DNA of 10,574 nucleotides, from positions 1-10,574 of the forward strand of contig CAAFZG010000125.1 in assembly GCA_900767505.1 (NCBI GenBank), in the 5' to 3' direction. Below the pieces are notes generated by a model. The model ran no database searches and was not told the origin of the DNA. It worked only from the letters and a program-made list of their open reading frames with translations. The DNA comes from Methanomassiliicoccales archaeon. GTDB lineage: Archaea; Thermoplasmatota; Thermoplasmata; Methanomassiliicoccales; Methanomethylophilaceae. Made by a program: the position numbers and the translations under genes. Positions 1 to 6,434 of this stretch are shown piece after piece (positions within the stretch are counted from its first letter, which is position 1; every line of letters starts with the position of its first letter).

Positions 1-20
1 ACACGACGCTCTTCCGATCT
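1..20. other. Illumina adapter remnant at contig end
   Basis: These 20 bases are identical to the last 20 bases of the standard Illumina TruSeq read-1 adapter, ending in CTCTTCCGATCT. Native sequence starts at base 21. The adapter is in frame with the truncated phosphoesterase gene on the minus strand and has no stop codon, so automated translation would add a false C-terminal tail (RSEERR) to that protein. It is an untrimmed library artefact marking the true contig edge. Confidence 0.96.
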
Positions 21-965
21 GATGTCGCGGAAGATGTCCATCGTCTTGCTCATGCATATGCCGAGCATGGCCTCCACATCGCCTATGCCCGAGAGCCCGG
101 CGGCACCGCCGTGGCCTCCGCCGTCCGTCGTCGTCTCCTCACCGATCCCGGACATTATGTCTCCGAGGTGGACGCCTTTCCTGACGGCATCTTGCGTGGC
201 CCTTCCGCTGATGCGGAACTCCTCGTCCCTCTGGGATCCGACGAAGACGACATCCGCTCCCGCGGACATGATCGCCCTGCATGAGGATGCCTCGAAGCTT
301 CCGCCGAACGATATCGCCACGATCATCGATCCGACCCTGTCGAAGCGGGTGCGTTCGATGGCCTTCATCATGGCTATCCTCTCGGACATGCTTATGGGGG
401 CCTCCGTGAGCGTCATGGCCTCATCCATCTCGATCCCGCATCCGACCATTATGTCATGGAAGGCCGTGAGCATGCCGGCCCTGGCATACTGGAAGTGGCC
501 GCTGTCCGTGAGCATCCCGCCCAGGAGCATCAGGCCGGTCCATCTGTCCACGGGTTTCCCAGCGGAATCCAGAAGTTCCTTGATTATCTCGCAGCAGGAG
601 GTCTTGCTGTCGTCGCAGTAGAACAGGGACGTCATCCCGTCCCATTTGCCTGTGGATTTGTGATGGTCTATCACGATGCAGTCGTCGGGGAGTTCGATAT
701 CGGTCTCCAGCTGTTCGGGCGTGGACGTATCCACGACCACTACCCTGTCGTACTTGGACAGGTCGCATTCCTCGAGGATGTCGGCTTCCATCCTCTCAAC
801 GACGATCCTTGCCACGCGGTCGAGTCCGGTCGGTGCGTATACATCCGTTCCGGGAAACGAACGGGCGAGCGCACAGGCGGATCCGACAGCGTCGACATCC
901 GCGTTGCCGTGAACGAACACGATGCTGTTCCCTTTCTCAAGCTCCTCAGCGATGCGTTTGAGCAT
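21..965 (-). CDS. DHH/DHHA1 family phosphoesterase, C-terminus cut by contig end
   Basis: This is a metal-dependent phosphoesterase of the DHH superfamily (RecJ, NrnA and related nanoRNase/pApA hydrolase families), 315 codons visible. The DHH domain shows motif I as HGNADVDAVGS (residues 19-29, metal ligands D23 and D25), motif II as VVVVDTS with D79, the signature DHH at 100-102, and motif IV as LTDSG with D154. The DHHA1 domain carries the substrate-binding GGGHGGAAG at 282-290. The two-domain layout of about 320 residues fits small archaeal DHH proteins or NrnA-like enzymes, so only a short C-terminal tail is probably missing. The exact substrate (short RNA, pAp or cyclic dinucleotide products) cannot be told. 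The ATG at 965 is preferred because a TATA-like box (CTATATTAT on the minus strand) sits about 25 bases upstream, suggesting a leaderless mRNA; no Shine-Dalgarno is visible. It lies 64 bases after the ABC permease and is probably transcribed separately. The gene is not disrupted; it is only cut by the adapter junction. Confidence 0.9.
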
Positions 966-985
966 ATCCCGCGGGATGTAGAATG

Positions 986-994
986 ATAATATAG
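986..994 (-). promoter_or_regulatory. TATA box of the DHH phosphoesterase gene
   Basis: On the minus strand this reads CTATATTAT, centred about 25 bases upstream of the ATG at 965. That spacing would put transcription start at or next to the start codon, giving a leaderless transcript. The call is by eye and rests on AT content and spacing. Confidence 0.5.
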
Positions 995-1002
995 TGTTAT
1001 GT

Positions 1003-1018
1003 CCGGCCCGGAGGCCGG
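1003..1018 (-). terminator. Perfect GC hairpin after the ABC permease gene
   Basis: A perfect 6-bp inverted repeat (CCGGCC/GGCCGG) encloses a 4-base loop, beginning 11 bases past the permease stop on the minus strand. No U-run follows directly; the next bases lead into the TATA box of the DHH gene. It may stop or stabilise the exporter transcript, but it could also be a chance GC palindrome. Confidence 0.35.
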
Positions 1019-1029
1019 TAAGAGGTTGG

Positions 1030-2346
1030 TCACTTCCTGACAGTGAGTTTCTGGACGAATCTGTTCTGTCCGAGTCCTGTGATGAGGATGTCCGACCTGT
1101 ATAGCCAAACGGTCACGACTATCGTCGCCAGGGCGAACACCGCCATGTAGGCGATACCGGAGAGCACGAGCACGATGTCCCCGTACATCAGGGCCTGCAT
1201 TGCCATCATCGGGTGGGAGAACGGGATCGCGAAGGTGATCACCTTCACGATAGCGGCGCTGCCGTACCATCCGGAGAACATTATGATGAACATCGGGACG
1301 AGTCCCATTATGCTCAAGGGCATGGTCATGGTCTGTGCGGACTTGTAGTTCTTTGCGAATGCTCCGAGGATCATGCATATGCCGAGTGCGCAGATGATGG
1401 CGAGGAACATGGAGACCATGATCAGGAACCAGTCCGTGCCGCTCAGGGACATGCCGATGTCGGCTAGGTTGACCGAACCCGTCTCGATCGAGCCGGTCAT
1501 ACCGTTGGTGTAGACGCTCATGCCGACCATGTATGCCAATCCGTACACGAGTCCGACGATGGCCGAGGCGAGGATCTTACCGCTGACGATGGTGGTCCTC
1601 TTCACAGGCAGCGTCAGCAGCGTCTCAAGGGTCTTGTTCTCCTTCTCGGAGCCCATAGAGCTGATGACTATGCTCCCTACCATCATTATGATGATCATGA
1701 TGACGACAGGGATCATCATGGTCTGACTCGTCACCTCGTTGGCGATGGCGTAGGGTGTGACCCCCTGATACGCCGTTCCCTTGACGACGGTGCTGATGTC
1801 GTTCGAACCGGTGATCAGCGGACTCGTCACGAAATCGTAGTCTGCGGTAGGTTCCTGGTCTATCATGACCCTGGAAAGACTGGAATTCAGCATGTCGACG
1901 ACGGTTGTGATGATCGTCGACGGGGCGGAACCGAACAGGCCGATGGGTTCGTAGACGTAATATTGCATCACGGAGACCTGTTTATGTAATCCAAGGTCGT
2001 CATACAATGTGTCGGGTATGCCTATAACGGCGTCTATGCCTTTGTCGCGCATCTCGGCGACTATGGCATCCAGGTCTCCGTAGTCGCTATCCATGGGGAT
2101 GATCTTGGAGGCGGCCTCATCACCGTATATCTTTTCGAGCTCTTCGTACGCGTTCCATCCGAGGTATTCCCCGTCGGCGGGTCCGACGTACCCGAACGAT
2201 GGGAGCACAGATGCCTTCTCCACCTCGTTACCCATCATACTGCCCATTCCTGCGAGAAGGACGACCATTACGAGCACGGAGATCACGGAACCCGGGGTGA
2301 GCATCTCCTTCAGTTCCTTGTGCATGATGTTGGTGAGGTGACTCAT
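1030..2346 (-). CDS. ABC-2 type transporter permease (NatB-like)
   Basis: This is the membrane subunit of an ABC exporter, 438 residues. A first transmembrane helix (about residues 20-37) is followed by a large extracytoplasmic domain (about 40-208). A cluster of helices comes after it at about 210-230, 257-278, 306-330, 342-360 and 390-415, with another hydrophobic stretch near 365-385. Between the second and third helices lies the family hallmark loop SEKENKTLETLLTLPVKR (233-250), typical of ABC-2 permeases such as NatB. The start codon overlaps the ATPase stop as ATGA, and a GGTGA Shine-Dalgarno lies within the end of the ATPase gene, so the two are translationally coupled. The substrate cannot be read from sequence; NatAB-type relatives export sodium, drugs or peptides. 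One permease gene is seen, so the working unit is presumably a dimer. Confidence 0.92.
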   Translation of the reverse strand: MSHLTNIMHKELKEMLTPGSVISVLVMVVLLAGMGSMMGNEVEKASVLPSFGYVGPADGEYLGWNAYEELEKIYGDEAASKIIPMDSDYGDLDAIVAEMRDKGIDAVIGIPDTLYDDLGLHKQVSVMQYYVYEPIGLFGSAPSTIITTVVDMLNSSLSRVMIDQEPTADYDFVTSPLITGSNDISTVVKGTAYQGVTPYAIANEVTSQTMMIPVVIMIIIMMVGSIVISSMGSEKENKTLETLLTLPVKRTTIVSGKILASAIVGLVYGLAYMVGMSVYTNGMTGSIETGSVNLADIGMSLSGTDWFLIMVSMFLAIICALGICMILGAFAKNYKSAQTMTMPLSIMGLVPMFIIMFSGWYGSAAIVKVITFAIPFSHPMMAMQALMYGDIVLVLSGIAYMAVFALATIVVTVWLYRSDILITGLGQNRFVQKLTVRK

Positions 2347-3062
2347 CCTTTCACCGCCTTGACGAATACCTCTTCGAGGGTCTCCGCACCGAACCTTTCC
2401 TTCAGCTCTTCGGGGGTCCCCACGAGGATCAGATTGCCCTGGTCTATCATGCCGACGCGGTCGCAGAGCATGTCCACCTCGAACATGTTGTGGGATGACA
2501 TTATGACGGTCACGCCCTCGGATGCGACCTTCCTTATCAGTTCCCTGATGTCGTAAGCATTGATGACGTCCAGTCCGGATGTAACCTCGTCGAGGATGGC
2601 GAGTTTCGGAGACGGCATTATTGCCCTTGCAATGAGAAGTCTGCGCATCATACCCTTGCTGTAGGTACTGACCTTGGAATCGATCCTGTCGCCCAGGTCT
2701 GCGATACGTATGCCATTCTCCACCATGGCCTTCCTGCTTTCGCCGGTGACGAAGAAGCTGGCCATGAATTCCAGATATGCCCTTCCTGTAAGGTCCTTGT
2801 AAGCGCCCGCATCCTCGGGCAGGTAGCTGATCAGTTCCCTGACCTTGTCGGGTTCGGTCGCGACATCGTGTCCGTACACGGTGATGCTCCCGGATGTTAT
2901 CCTCAGAAGCGTGGATATCATCCTGAGCGTGGTGGTCTTTCCTGCTCCGTTATGTCCGATGAGTCCGAAGATCTCCCCTTCCCCGACGGAAAGAGATATC
3001 CCATGGACGGCCTCACGGTTGCCGTACGACTTCCGTACGTCGTTGAGCACCAATGCTTCCAT
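2343..3062 (-). CDS. ABC transporter ATP-binding protein (NatA/CcmA-like)
   Basis: This is the cytoplasmic ATPase that drives the permease encoded directly downstream, 239 residues and full length for the family. Visible motifs are Walker A GHNGAGKTT (36-44), an ABC signature region YSKGMMRR (134-141), Walker B LAILDE (154-159) followed by the D-loop SGLD (162-165), and the switch histidine H191 in SSHN. The Q-loop position reads SYLPEDAGAY (79-88), with glutamate where many ABC ATPases have glutamine; this is common in exporters of this branch. Walker B is followed by valine rather than the usual proline (DEVTSGLD). These motifs support an active ATPase. Start ATG 3062 is chosen because the alpha/beta fold starts at once (MEALVLNDVRKSYG) and a TATA-like stretch lies about 24 bases upstream. 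The gene heads a two-gene operon. Confidence 0.95.
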   Translation of the reverse strand: MEALVLNDVRKSYGNREAVHGISLSVGEGEIFGLIGHNGAGKTTTLRMISTLLRITSGSITVYGHDVATEPDKVRELISYLPEDAGAYKDLTGRAYLEFMASFFVTGESRKAMVENGIRIADLGDRIDSKVSTYSKGMMRRLLIARAIMPSPKLAILDEVTSGLDVINAYDIRELIRKVASEGVTVIMSSHNMFEVDMLCDRVGMIDQGNLILVGTPEELKERFGAETLEEVFVKAVKG

Positions 3063-3065
3063 GTG

Positions 3066-3078
3066 TGATACGTCACGT
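3066..3078. promoter_or_regulatory. Inverted repeat between TATA box and start of the ABC operon
   Basis: ATACG-tca-CGTAT is a 5-bp inverted repeat with a 3-base spacer. It lies between the likely TATA box and the ABC ATPase start codon, where an archaeal repressor would commonly block transcription. The arms are short, so a chance match is possible. Confidence 0.3.
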
Positions 3079-3091
3079 ATATAGTATAAAA
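3079..3091 (-). promoter_or_regulatory. TATA box of the ABC exporter operon
   Basis: On the minus strand this reads TTTTTTATACTAT, ending about 17 bases before the ATG at 3062, with the best TATA core centred about 24 bases upstream. This fits a promoter giving a leaderless or nearly leaderless transcript. Called by eye. Confidence 0.5.
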
Positions 3092-3153
3092 AATCTGGTG
3101 AGAGCCGTCCACAGGATGACGTCGGGACTGTATCTCAGGTATGGATAGAAACG

Positions 3154-3178
3154 ATCAGGTCCCGTTGCGGGACCTGAT
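3154..3178 (-). terminator. Perfect 11-bp inverted repeat ending the exosome superoperon
   Basis: ATCAGGTCCCG and its exact reverse complement CGGGACCTGAT flank a 3-base loop. The repeat starts 14 bases after the prefoldin beta stop codon on the minus strand. A modest pyrimidine-rich stretch (GTTTCTATCC) follows rather than a clear U-run. It probably marks the 3' end of the ten-gene transcript, either as a terminator or as a structure protecting the mRNA end. Confidence 0.55.
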
Positions 3179-3192
3179 GGGTTGTGTTTGGA

Positions 3193-3543
3193 TCACTGCG
3201 TGGGGGCGTTCCCCATGGCGGTGTTGATGGTCTGCTGGAGTACGGTGTACCTCTCTTTGAGACTGTTCTCCTGTCTCTCGAGGGAACCTATCCTGACATC
3301 CATCATCTCAATGGACTCCTCCATCTCTGCGACGAGGGCGTCCTTGTCCTCGACTTTGATGAGGAGGGATCCACTGTTCTTGTAGACCGCTCCGGTGCAG
3401 GTCTTCAGCTCCTCGAGGGTCCTTGCGAGCTCGCGCTTCTGGGCATCGTACTGCATCTTCTGGGAAGATACGGCCTGAAGCTGCTGCTGGACCTGCTGGA
3501 ACTGGGTTATCTGATTCTGAAGTTGGGGGCTGATTCCGTTCAT
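3193..3543 (-). CDS. pfdB: Prefoldin beta subunit
   Basis: Prefoldin is a cytosolic alpha2-beta4 chaperone that captures unfolded proteins with its coiled-coil tentacles and hands them to the thermosome. The 116-residue length is normal for archaeal beta subunits. The protein opens with MNGISPQLQNQITQFQQVQQQLQAV, a glutamine-rich helix. A short central segment follows (about 46-66, including TGAVYKNSGSLLIKV, which forms the beta-hairpins), and then a second long helix (about 67-108), the expected helix-hairpin-helix layout. Start 3543 is chosen over upstream in-frame codons because it gives the usual N-terminus and a GGTGAT Shine-Dalgarno sits about 6 bases before it. The start overlaps the pcc1 stop as ATGA. 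It is the last gene of the superoperon. Confidence 0.92.
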   Translation of the reverse strand: MNGISPQLQNQITQFQQVQQQLQAVSSQKMQYDAQKRELARTLEELKTCTGAVYKNSGSLLIKVEDKDALVAEMEESIEMMDVRIGSLERQENSLKERYTVLQQTINTAMGNAPTQ

Positions 3544-3779
3544 GGTTTCATCACCGCCAGGTTCTCGACGTCCTCTACGACCCTGATGCATTCGAGATGG
3601 GAGTTCAGCGCCGCCCTCATGGCCGATGTGTCGGCCGCCTCGATCCTTATGACGGCATCCTGCCCTTTGCGGGAGATTGTCGTCTCAGTGCGGGAAAGCT
3701 CCCTTCCTGATTCGGGACCCATGGCGGGTACGATCGCATATGCGACCGTACCCGATATTGTGAGGGTCGCTCTGAGCAT
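3540..3779 (-). CDS. pcc1: KEOPS complex subunit Pcc1
   Basis: Pcc1 is the small dimerising subunit of KEOPS, the complex (Kae1, Bud32, Cgi121, Pcc1) that makes the t6A modification at position 37 of ANN-decoding tRNAs. The 79-residue product is normal in length. It shows the CTAG/Pcc1 alpha+beta pattern: an N-terminal strand (MLRATLTISG), a central strand ending in VIRIEAADTSAMRAALNS, and a C-terminal helix (HLECIRVVEDVENL). There are no catalytic residues to look for, so the call rests on overall pattern and on its place next to prefoldin beta and Rpo12, a common archaeal arrangement. The ATG at 3779 lies one base past the rpo12 stop (TGA-G-ATG) with no obvious Shine-Dalgarno, so it is probably translated by coupling. 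Confidence 0.82.
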   Translation of the reverse strand: MLRATLTISGTVAYAIVPAMGPESGRELSRTETTISRKGQDAVIRIEAADTSAMRAALNSHLECIRVVEDVENLAVMKP

Positions 3780-3780
3780 C

Positions 3781-3918
3781 TCAGTCAGACTTCAGGACTT
3801 TCTTCGACGGAGGCCTCTCCTTGAAGAAAATCTTCGATCCGCACTTTTCGCACTGAAGCCCGAGGGTGTTGACGTTCCTCACGGGCTCATTGCATTTTGC
3901 GCATCTGTAGTCGGACAA
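3781..3918 (-). CDS. rpo12: DNA-directed RNA polymerase subunit Rpo12 (RpoP)
   Basis: This is a 45-residue zinc-ribbon subunit of archaeal RNA polymerase (counterpart of eukaryotic Rpb12), needed for polymerase assembly. The sequence shows C6-x2-C9 and C23-x2-C26 as zinc ligands and the family C-terminal pattern KIFFKERPPSKKVLK (29-43). A TTG start at 3918 is preferred: it gives MSDYRCAKC, matching the usual M-x(1-2)-Y-x-C opening of the family, and the Shine-Dalgarno AGGTGAT ends four bases before it, the same spacing as in rpl37ae. A GTG at 3927 is in frame but lies inside that Shine-Dalgarno. The gene starts 13 bases after rpl37ae and ends one base before pcc1. It is short enough to be missed by simple gene callers. 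Confidence 0.9.
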   Translation of the reverse strand: MSDYRCAKCNEPVRNVNTLGLQCEKCGSKIFFKERPPSKKVLKSD

Positions 3919-3931
3919 CGGAATCACCTGT

Positions 3932-4183
3932 TCAGTTCTCGCTGACCTGAGACAGCTCCTTCTTGGTCTTGGGACTGTAGGCGCCTGCGGCGAATTTTGT
4001 TCCGCAGTGCTTGCAGGTCCAGATGCCGGAGCTTACTCTCTTGACGGAATCGTGGTGGCAAACGGGGCACTCGTGCTTGGCCTTCTGCTGGGCCTCGATG
4101 TTCTTTACCCTGTTGCGAACAATAACTCCGTACCTAGCGCCGAACCTGCCTGCGCTTCCTGCTTTCTCTGTTCTCTTTGCCAT
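3932..4183 (-). CDS. rpl37ae: Large ribosomal subunit protein eL43 (L37Ae)
   Basis: This is a zinc-binding protein of the large ribosomal subunit, 83 residues, shared by archaea and eukaryotes. The N-terminus GRFGARYGVIVRNRVKNIE (12-30) and the core HECPVCHHDSVKRVSSGIW (37-55) match the family closely. The zinc ligands are C39-x2-C42 and C57-x2-C60, followed by GTKFAAGAYSP. Start ATG 4183 lies 6 bases after the rrp42 stop. The Shine-Dalgarno GGGTGAT includes the rrp42 stop codon itself, so translation is probably coupled. Its position after rrp42 is the usual one in euryarchaeal exosome operons. Confidence 0.96.
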   Translation of the reverse strand: MAKRTEKAGSAGRFGARYGVIVRNRVKNIEAQQKAKHECPVCHHDSVKRVSSGIWTCKHCGTKFAAGAYSPKTKKELSQVSEN

Positions 4184-4189
4184 TGGAAA

Positions 4190-4963
4190 TCACCCGATGA
4201 TCTTTCTTATCTCCGCACCGATCTCCACGGCTCTGTCGAGACAGAGGCTCAGTTCGTCTAGAGTGATAGAACCGCAGCCTCCTTTCTGCATCGCCCTGAA
4301 GTTTCCGACATCGTCGGTCGTGACCGTTAGGCGTGCGGATGAAATCTGCTCTTCGTCGTAGTCGGGGTCTACTATTAAAGTATTTCCGACTTTTGCCTCC
4401 GTCACCGATATGGGGAGACAGGTTATGGGCAGGGGGGCGTTCTCGCCCTTGCCGTACTGCTCTCCGGGGATGATGGCGGTCTTCAGTGCGCATACGGCCG
4501 CGAGGTTGGCGGCATCGAAGAGGTTGCCGTCGTAGTCGAGCGCGTAGATGTCCACGAAGCACATCCAGACCTCTTCTCCGGGGGTGATGCAGAGTTTCTC
4601 GACATCGACCATTCCGGATTCGCGGATTCCGCGGTCCACGACACGTGCGAGTTCGATCGCGTCCTCTCCGGGAGGTCCGGACTCGAATGTGTTGTGTGCC
4701 ATGGGGATGAGCTCAGCACCCATTGTGAGAACTCCCAGGTTGGGTGTGTCTCCGAAAGGTGTGCCGGGGATGATCTTGACTCCCGCGATGACCTCGGTCT
4801 TGCCGAGTTTGACCCTGGCGGAACCGTCTGCGGATTCGATGCATCCTGTCTCGACGCGGATCTTCCTGACGTCGGTGACTCCGCGGCCGTCCATCCTCTT
4901 GCCGTCGGCGAGGAGGTTCATGATGTGGTCGCGCTTGATCTCGGACATTATCTCGTTGCTCAT
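4190..4963 (-). CDS. rrp42: Exosome complex component Rrp42
   Basis: Rrp42 is the non-catalytic RNase PH-like subunit of the archaeal exosome. It alternates with Rrp41 to form the hexameric ring that degrades RNA 3' to 5' by phosphorolysis or adds tails. The 257-residue product is full length. It opens with KRDHIMNLLADGKRMDGRGVTDVRKIRVETG, the standard archaeal Rrp42 N-terminus, and contains KLGKTEVIAGVKIIPGTP and the C-terminal GGCGSITLDEL. Start ATG 4963 is supported by an AGGAGG Shine-Dalgarno seven bases upstream and by the ATGA overlap with the rrp41 stop. The frame stays open far upstream, but that extension overlaps rrp41 and has no family resemblance. Together with rrp41 and rrp4 it supplies the core exosome. 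Confidence 0.97.
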   Translation of the reverse strand: MSNEIMSEIKRDHIMNLLADGKRMDGRGVTDVRKIRVETGCIESADGSARVKLGKTEVIAGVKIIPGTPFGDTPNLGVLTMGAELIPMAHNTFESGPPGEDAIELARVVDRGIRESGMVDVEKLCITPGEEVWMCFVDIYALDYDGNLFDAANLAAVCALKTAIIPGEQYGKGENAPLPITCLPISVTEAKVGNTLIVDPDYDEEQISSARLTVTTDDVGNFRAMQKGGCGSITLDELSLCLDRAVEIGAEIRKIIG

Positions 4964-5700
4964 TCGGATGCCTCCTGCGAGGGTTTGCCGTAGCGTCTCT
5001 TGAGAGCGTCCACCTGGAGGTCGTGGACCTCGTGGCATGCGTTCACTGCGAGGTCGATGGCGTGATCGAACTCCTCGCGGGTCATGTTGCCGTCCATCTG
5101 GAGGAGGACGATCTCGTCGGTCGAGGGCATGATGGCTATGGGCACATCGGCCTGACCGTAGTTGTCCTCTTCCTTGTTCAGGTCGAGGAGGACGTGTCCG
5201 TCCGCCTTTCCGGCGGCGATGGCGGGAACGATGTCCCTCATGGGGATTCCTGCGTCGGCGAGTGCGACGGAGGCGGCGGTGAGTCCTGCGCACCTGGTTC
5301 CGGCGTTCGCCTGGAGGATCTCGATGTACACGTCGATGGAAGCACGGGGGTAGAGCTCGGTGAGGACCACCTTCTCCAGTGCCTCGGAGATGATCTTGGA
5401 GATCTCGATGGACCTTCTGTCGGGTCCGGGCCTCTTCCTGTCGCTGACGGAGAAGGCCTCCATGTTGTACTTGCATTGGACGATGGCCTTGGTCGGGTTC
5501 TGAAGGTGCCTGGGGTGGCATTCCCTGGGTCCGTAGACCGCTGCCAGGACCTTGTTCTTCCCGATCTCGACGTATGCGGATCCATCGGCGTTGCTGAGGA
5601 CGCCAGCCTCGATCTTGATGGGCCTGTGCTGCTCTTCGGTCCTTCCGTCGATACGCATGCCGTTCTCGTCAACCAATACCATGTCAGTATGTCCGCTCAT
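4960..5700 (-). CDS. rrp41: Exosome complex component Rrp41 (catalytic RNase PH subunit)
   Basis: This is the catalytic subunit of the exosome ring, 246 residues, acting in the cytoplasm on RNA 3' ends with phosphate as attacking group. The N-terminus MRIDGRTEEQHRPIKIEAG (15-33) is the family signature. YGPRECHPRH (56-65) and R95-R96 lie at the RNA and phosphate-binding site. D179 and D185 in EEDNYGQADVPIA match the acidic catalytic residues known in Sulfolobus Rrp41, so the enzyme should be active. Start ATG 5700 is chosen over an in-frame GTG at 5706 because the Shine-Dalgarno GGAGGAGTGA has proper spacing only to the ATG. It begins 2 bases after the rrp4 stop and overlaps rrp42 by 4 bases. 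Confidence 0.97.
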   Translation of the reverse strand: MSGHTDMVLVDENGMRIDGRTEEQHRPIKIEAGVLSNADGSAYVEIGKNKVLAAVYGPRECHPRHLQNPTKAIVQCKYNMEAFSVSDRKRPGPDRRSIEISKIISEALEKVVLTELYPRASIDVYIEILQANAGTRCAGLTAASVALADAGIPMRDIVPAIAAGKADGHVLLDLNKEEDNYGQADVPIAIMPSTDEIVLLQMDGNMTREEFDHAIDLAVNACHEVHDLQVDALKRRYGKPSQEASE

Positions 5701-5702
5701 AT

Positions 5703-6410
5703 TCACTCCTCCCCCTCATATTCTTCGCTCTGGGGGAGCTTTCTCTCGATAAAATCTTTGACTTTGTCGGTCAGGTCTCTGGACTGGGCCTTCTCTTCGA
5801 TCATCTTGATGGCCTCGACCGCGACATCCGCGTTCTCATCGTCGCCATCCACCCAGATCATCCCGTTCTGTCCGACGGTGATGCGGCAGTCGGTCATGCT
5901 CTTGAGCATGGTGATCATGCTTCCGCTCTTCCCGATGACCCTGGACACTTTCGAATGTGCGATCTTGACGAGTCTTCCGCCCTCGATCTTCCTGAGTCCG
6001 GAATCCTTCATCGTGACCTGGATCTTCTTGCTCTCGTCGACCGAGAGGACCTTGATTATCACAGCGTCCCCGAGTGTGAGGTAGCGGGATGTGTCTCCGA
6101 ACTCGACTTTCCAGGGGACCTCGTTCACATGAAGGGGTGCGGGATAGGGTGCACAGATGTCGATGAGCCAATTCGAGGGCCCGATGTCTGTGATGACTCC
6201 GATCACGGTGTCGCCCGATGTGGGCATGTAGCATCCCTTCAGCGGGATCACGCCGACCGTGTTCTGGAACACGTTGCGTACTCCCATGACGCTGGCGCGG
6301 ACTTTCCCGTCCAGCAGATATGCGTTCTCTCCGGGTTTCATTCCGCTCCCGTCGATAACGTCGCCGGGCACGACGATCTCGCGCGTCTGTCTGGCGTTTC
6401 TCTTTTCCAT
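5703..6410 (-). CDS. rrp4: Exosome RNA-binding cap subunit Rrp4
   Basis: Rrp4 forms the RNA-binding cap on the exosome ring and guides substrates, with preference for A-rich RNA in studied archaea. The 235-residue product shows the three expected domains: an N-terminal domain with VVPGDVIDG (13-21), an S1 domain (about 63-137, with SGDTVIGVITDIGPSNWLIDI), and a KH domain with the GxxG loop GKSG (160-163) in RVIGKSGSMI. The acidic tail (EEYEGEE) is usual. Start ATG 6410 is the only good one; the upstream Shine-Dalgarno is weak (GTTGAT). The gap to the SBDS gene is 24 bases, the largest inside the string after psmA. Confidence 0.97.
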   Translation of the reverse strand: MEKRNARQTREIVVPGDVIDGSGMKPGENAYLLDGKVRASVMGVRNVFQNTVGVIPLKGCYMPTSGDTVIGVITDIGPSNWLIDICAPYPAPLHVNEVPWKVEFGDTSRYLTLGDAVIIKVLSVDESKKIQVTMKDSGLRKIEGGRLVKIAHSKVSRVIGKSGSMITMLKSMTDCRITVGQNGMIWVDGDDENADVAVEAIKMIEEKAQSRDLTDKVKDFIERKLPQSEEYEGEE

Positions 6411-6434
6411 TTTATCAACTCTCTGAATGTTAAT

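Noticed and set aside
4964..5521. Upstream extension of the rrp42 frame
   Set aside because: It lies entirely within rrp41, reads as arginine/proline-rich out-of-frame sequence, and rrp42 has a family-matching ATG with AGGAGG at 4963.
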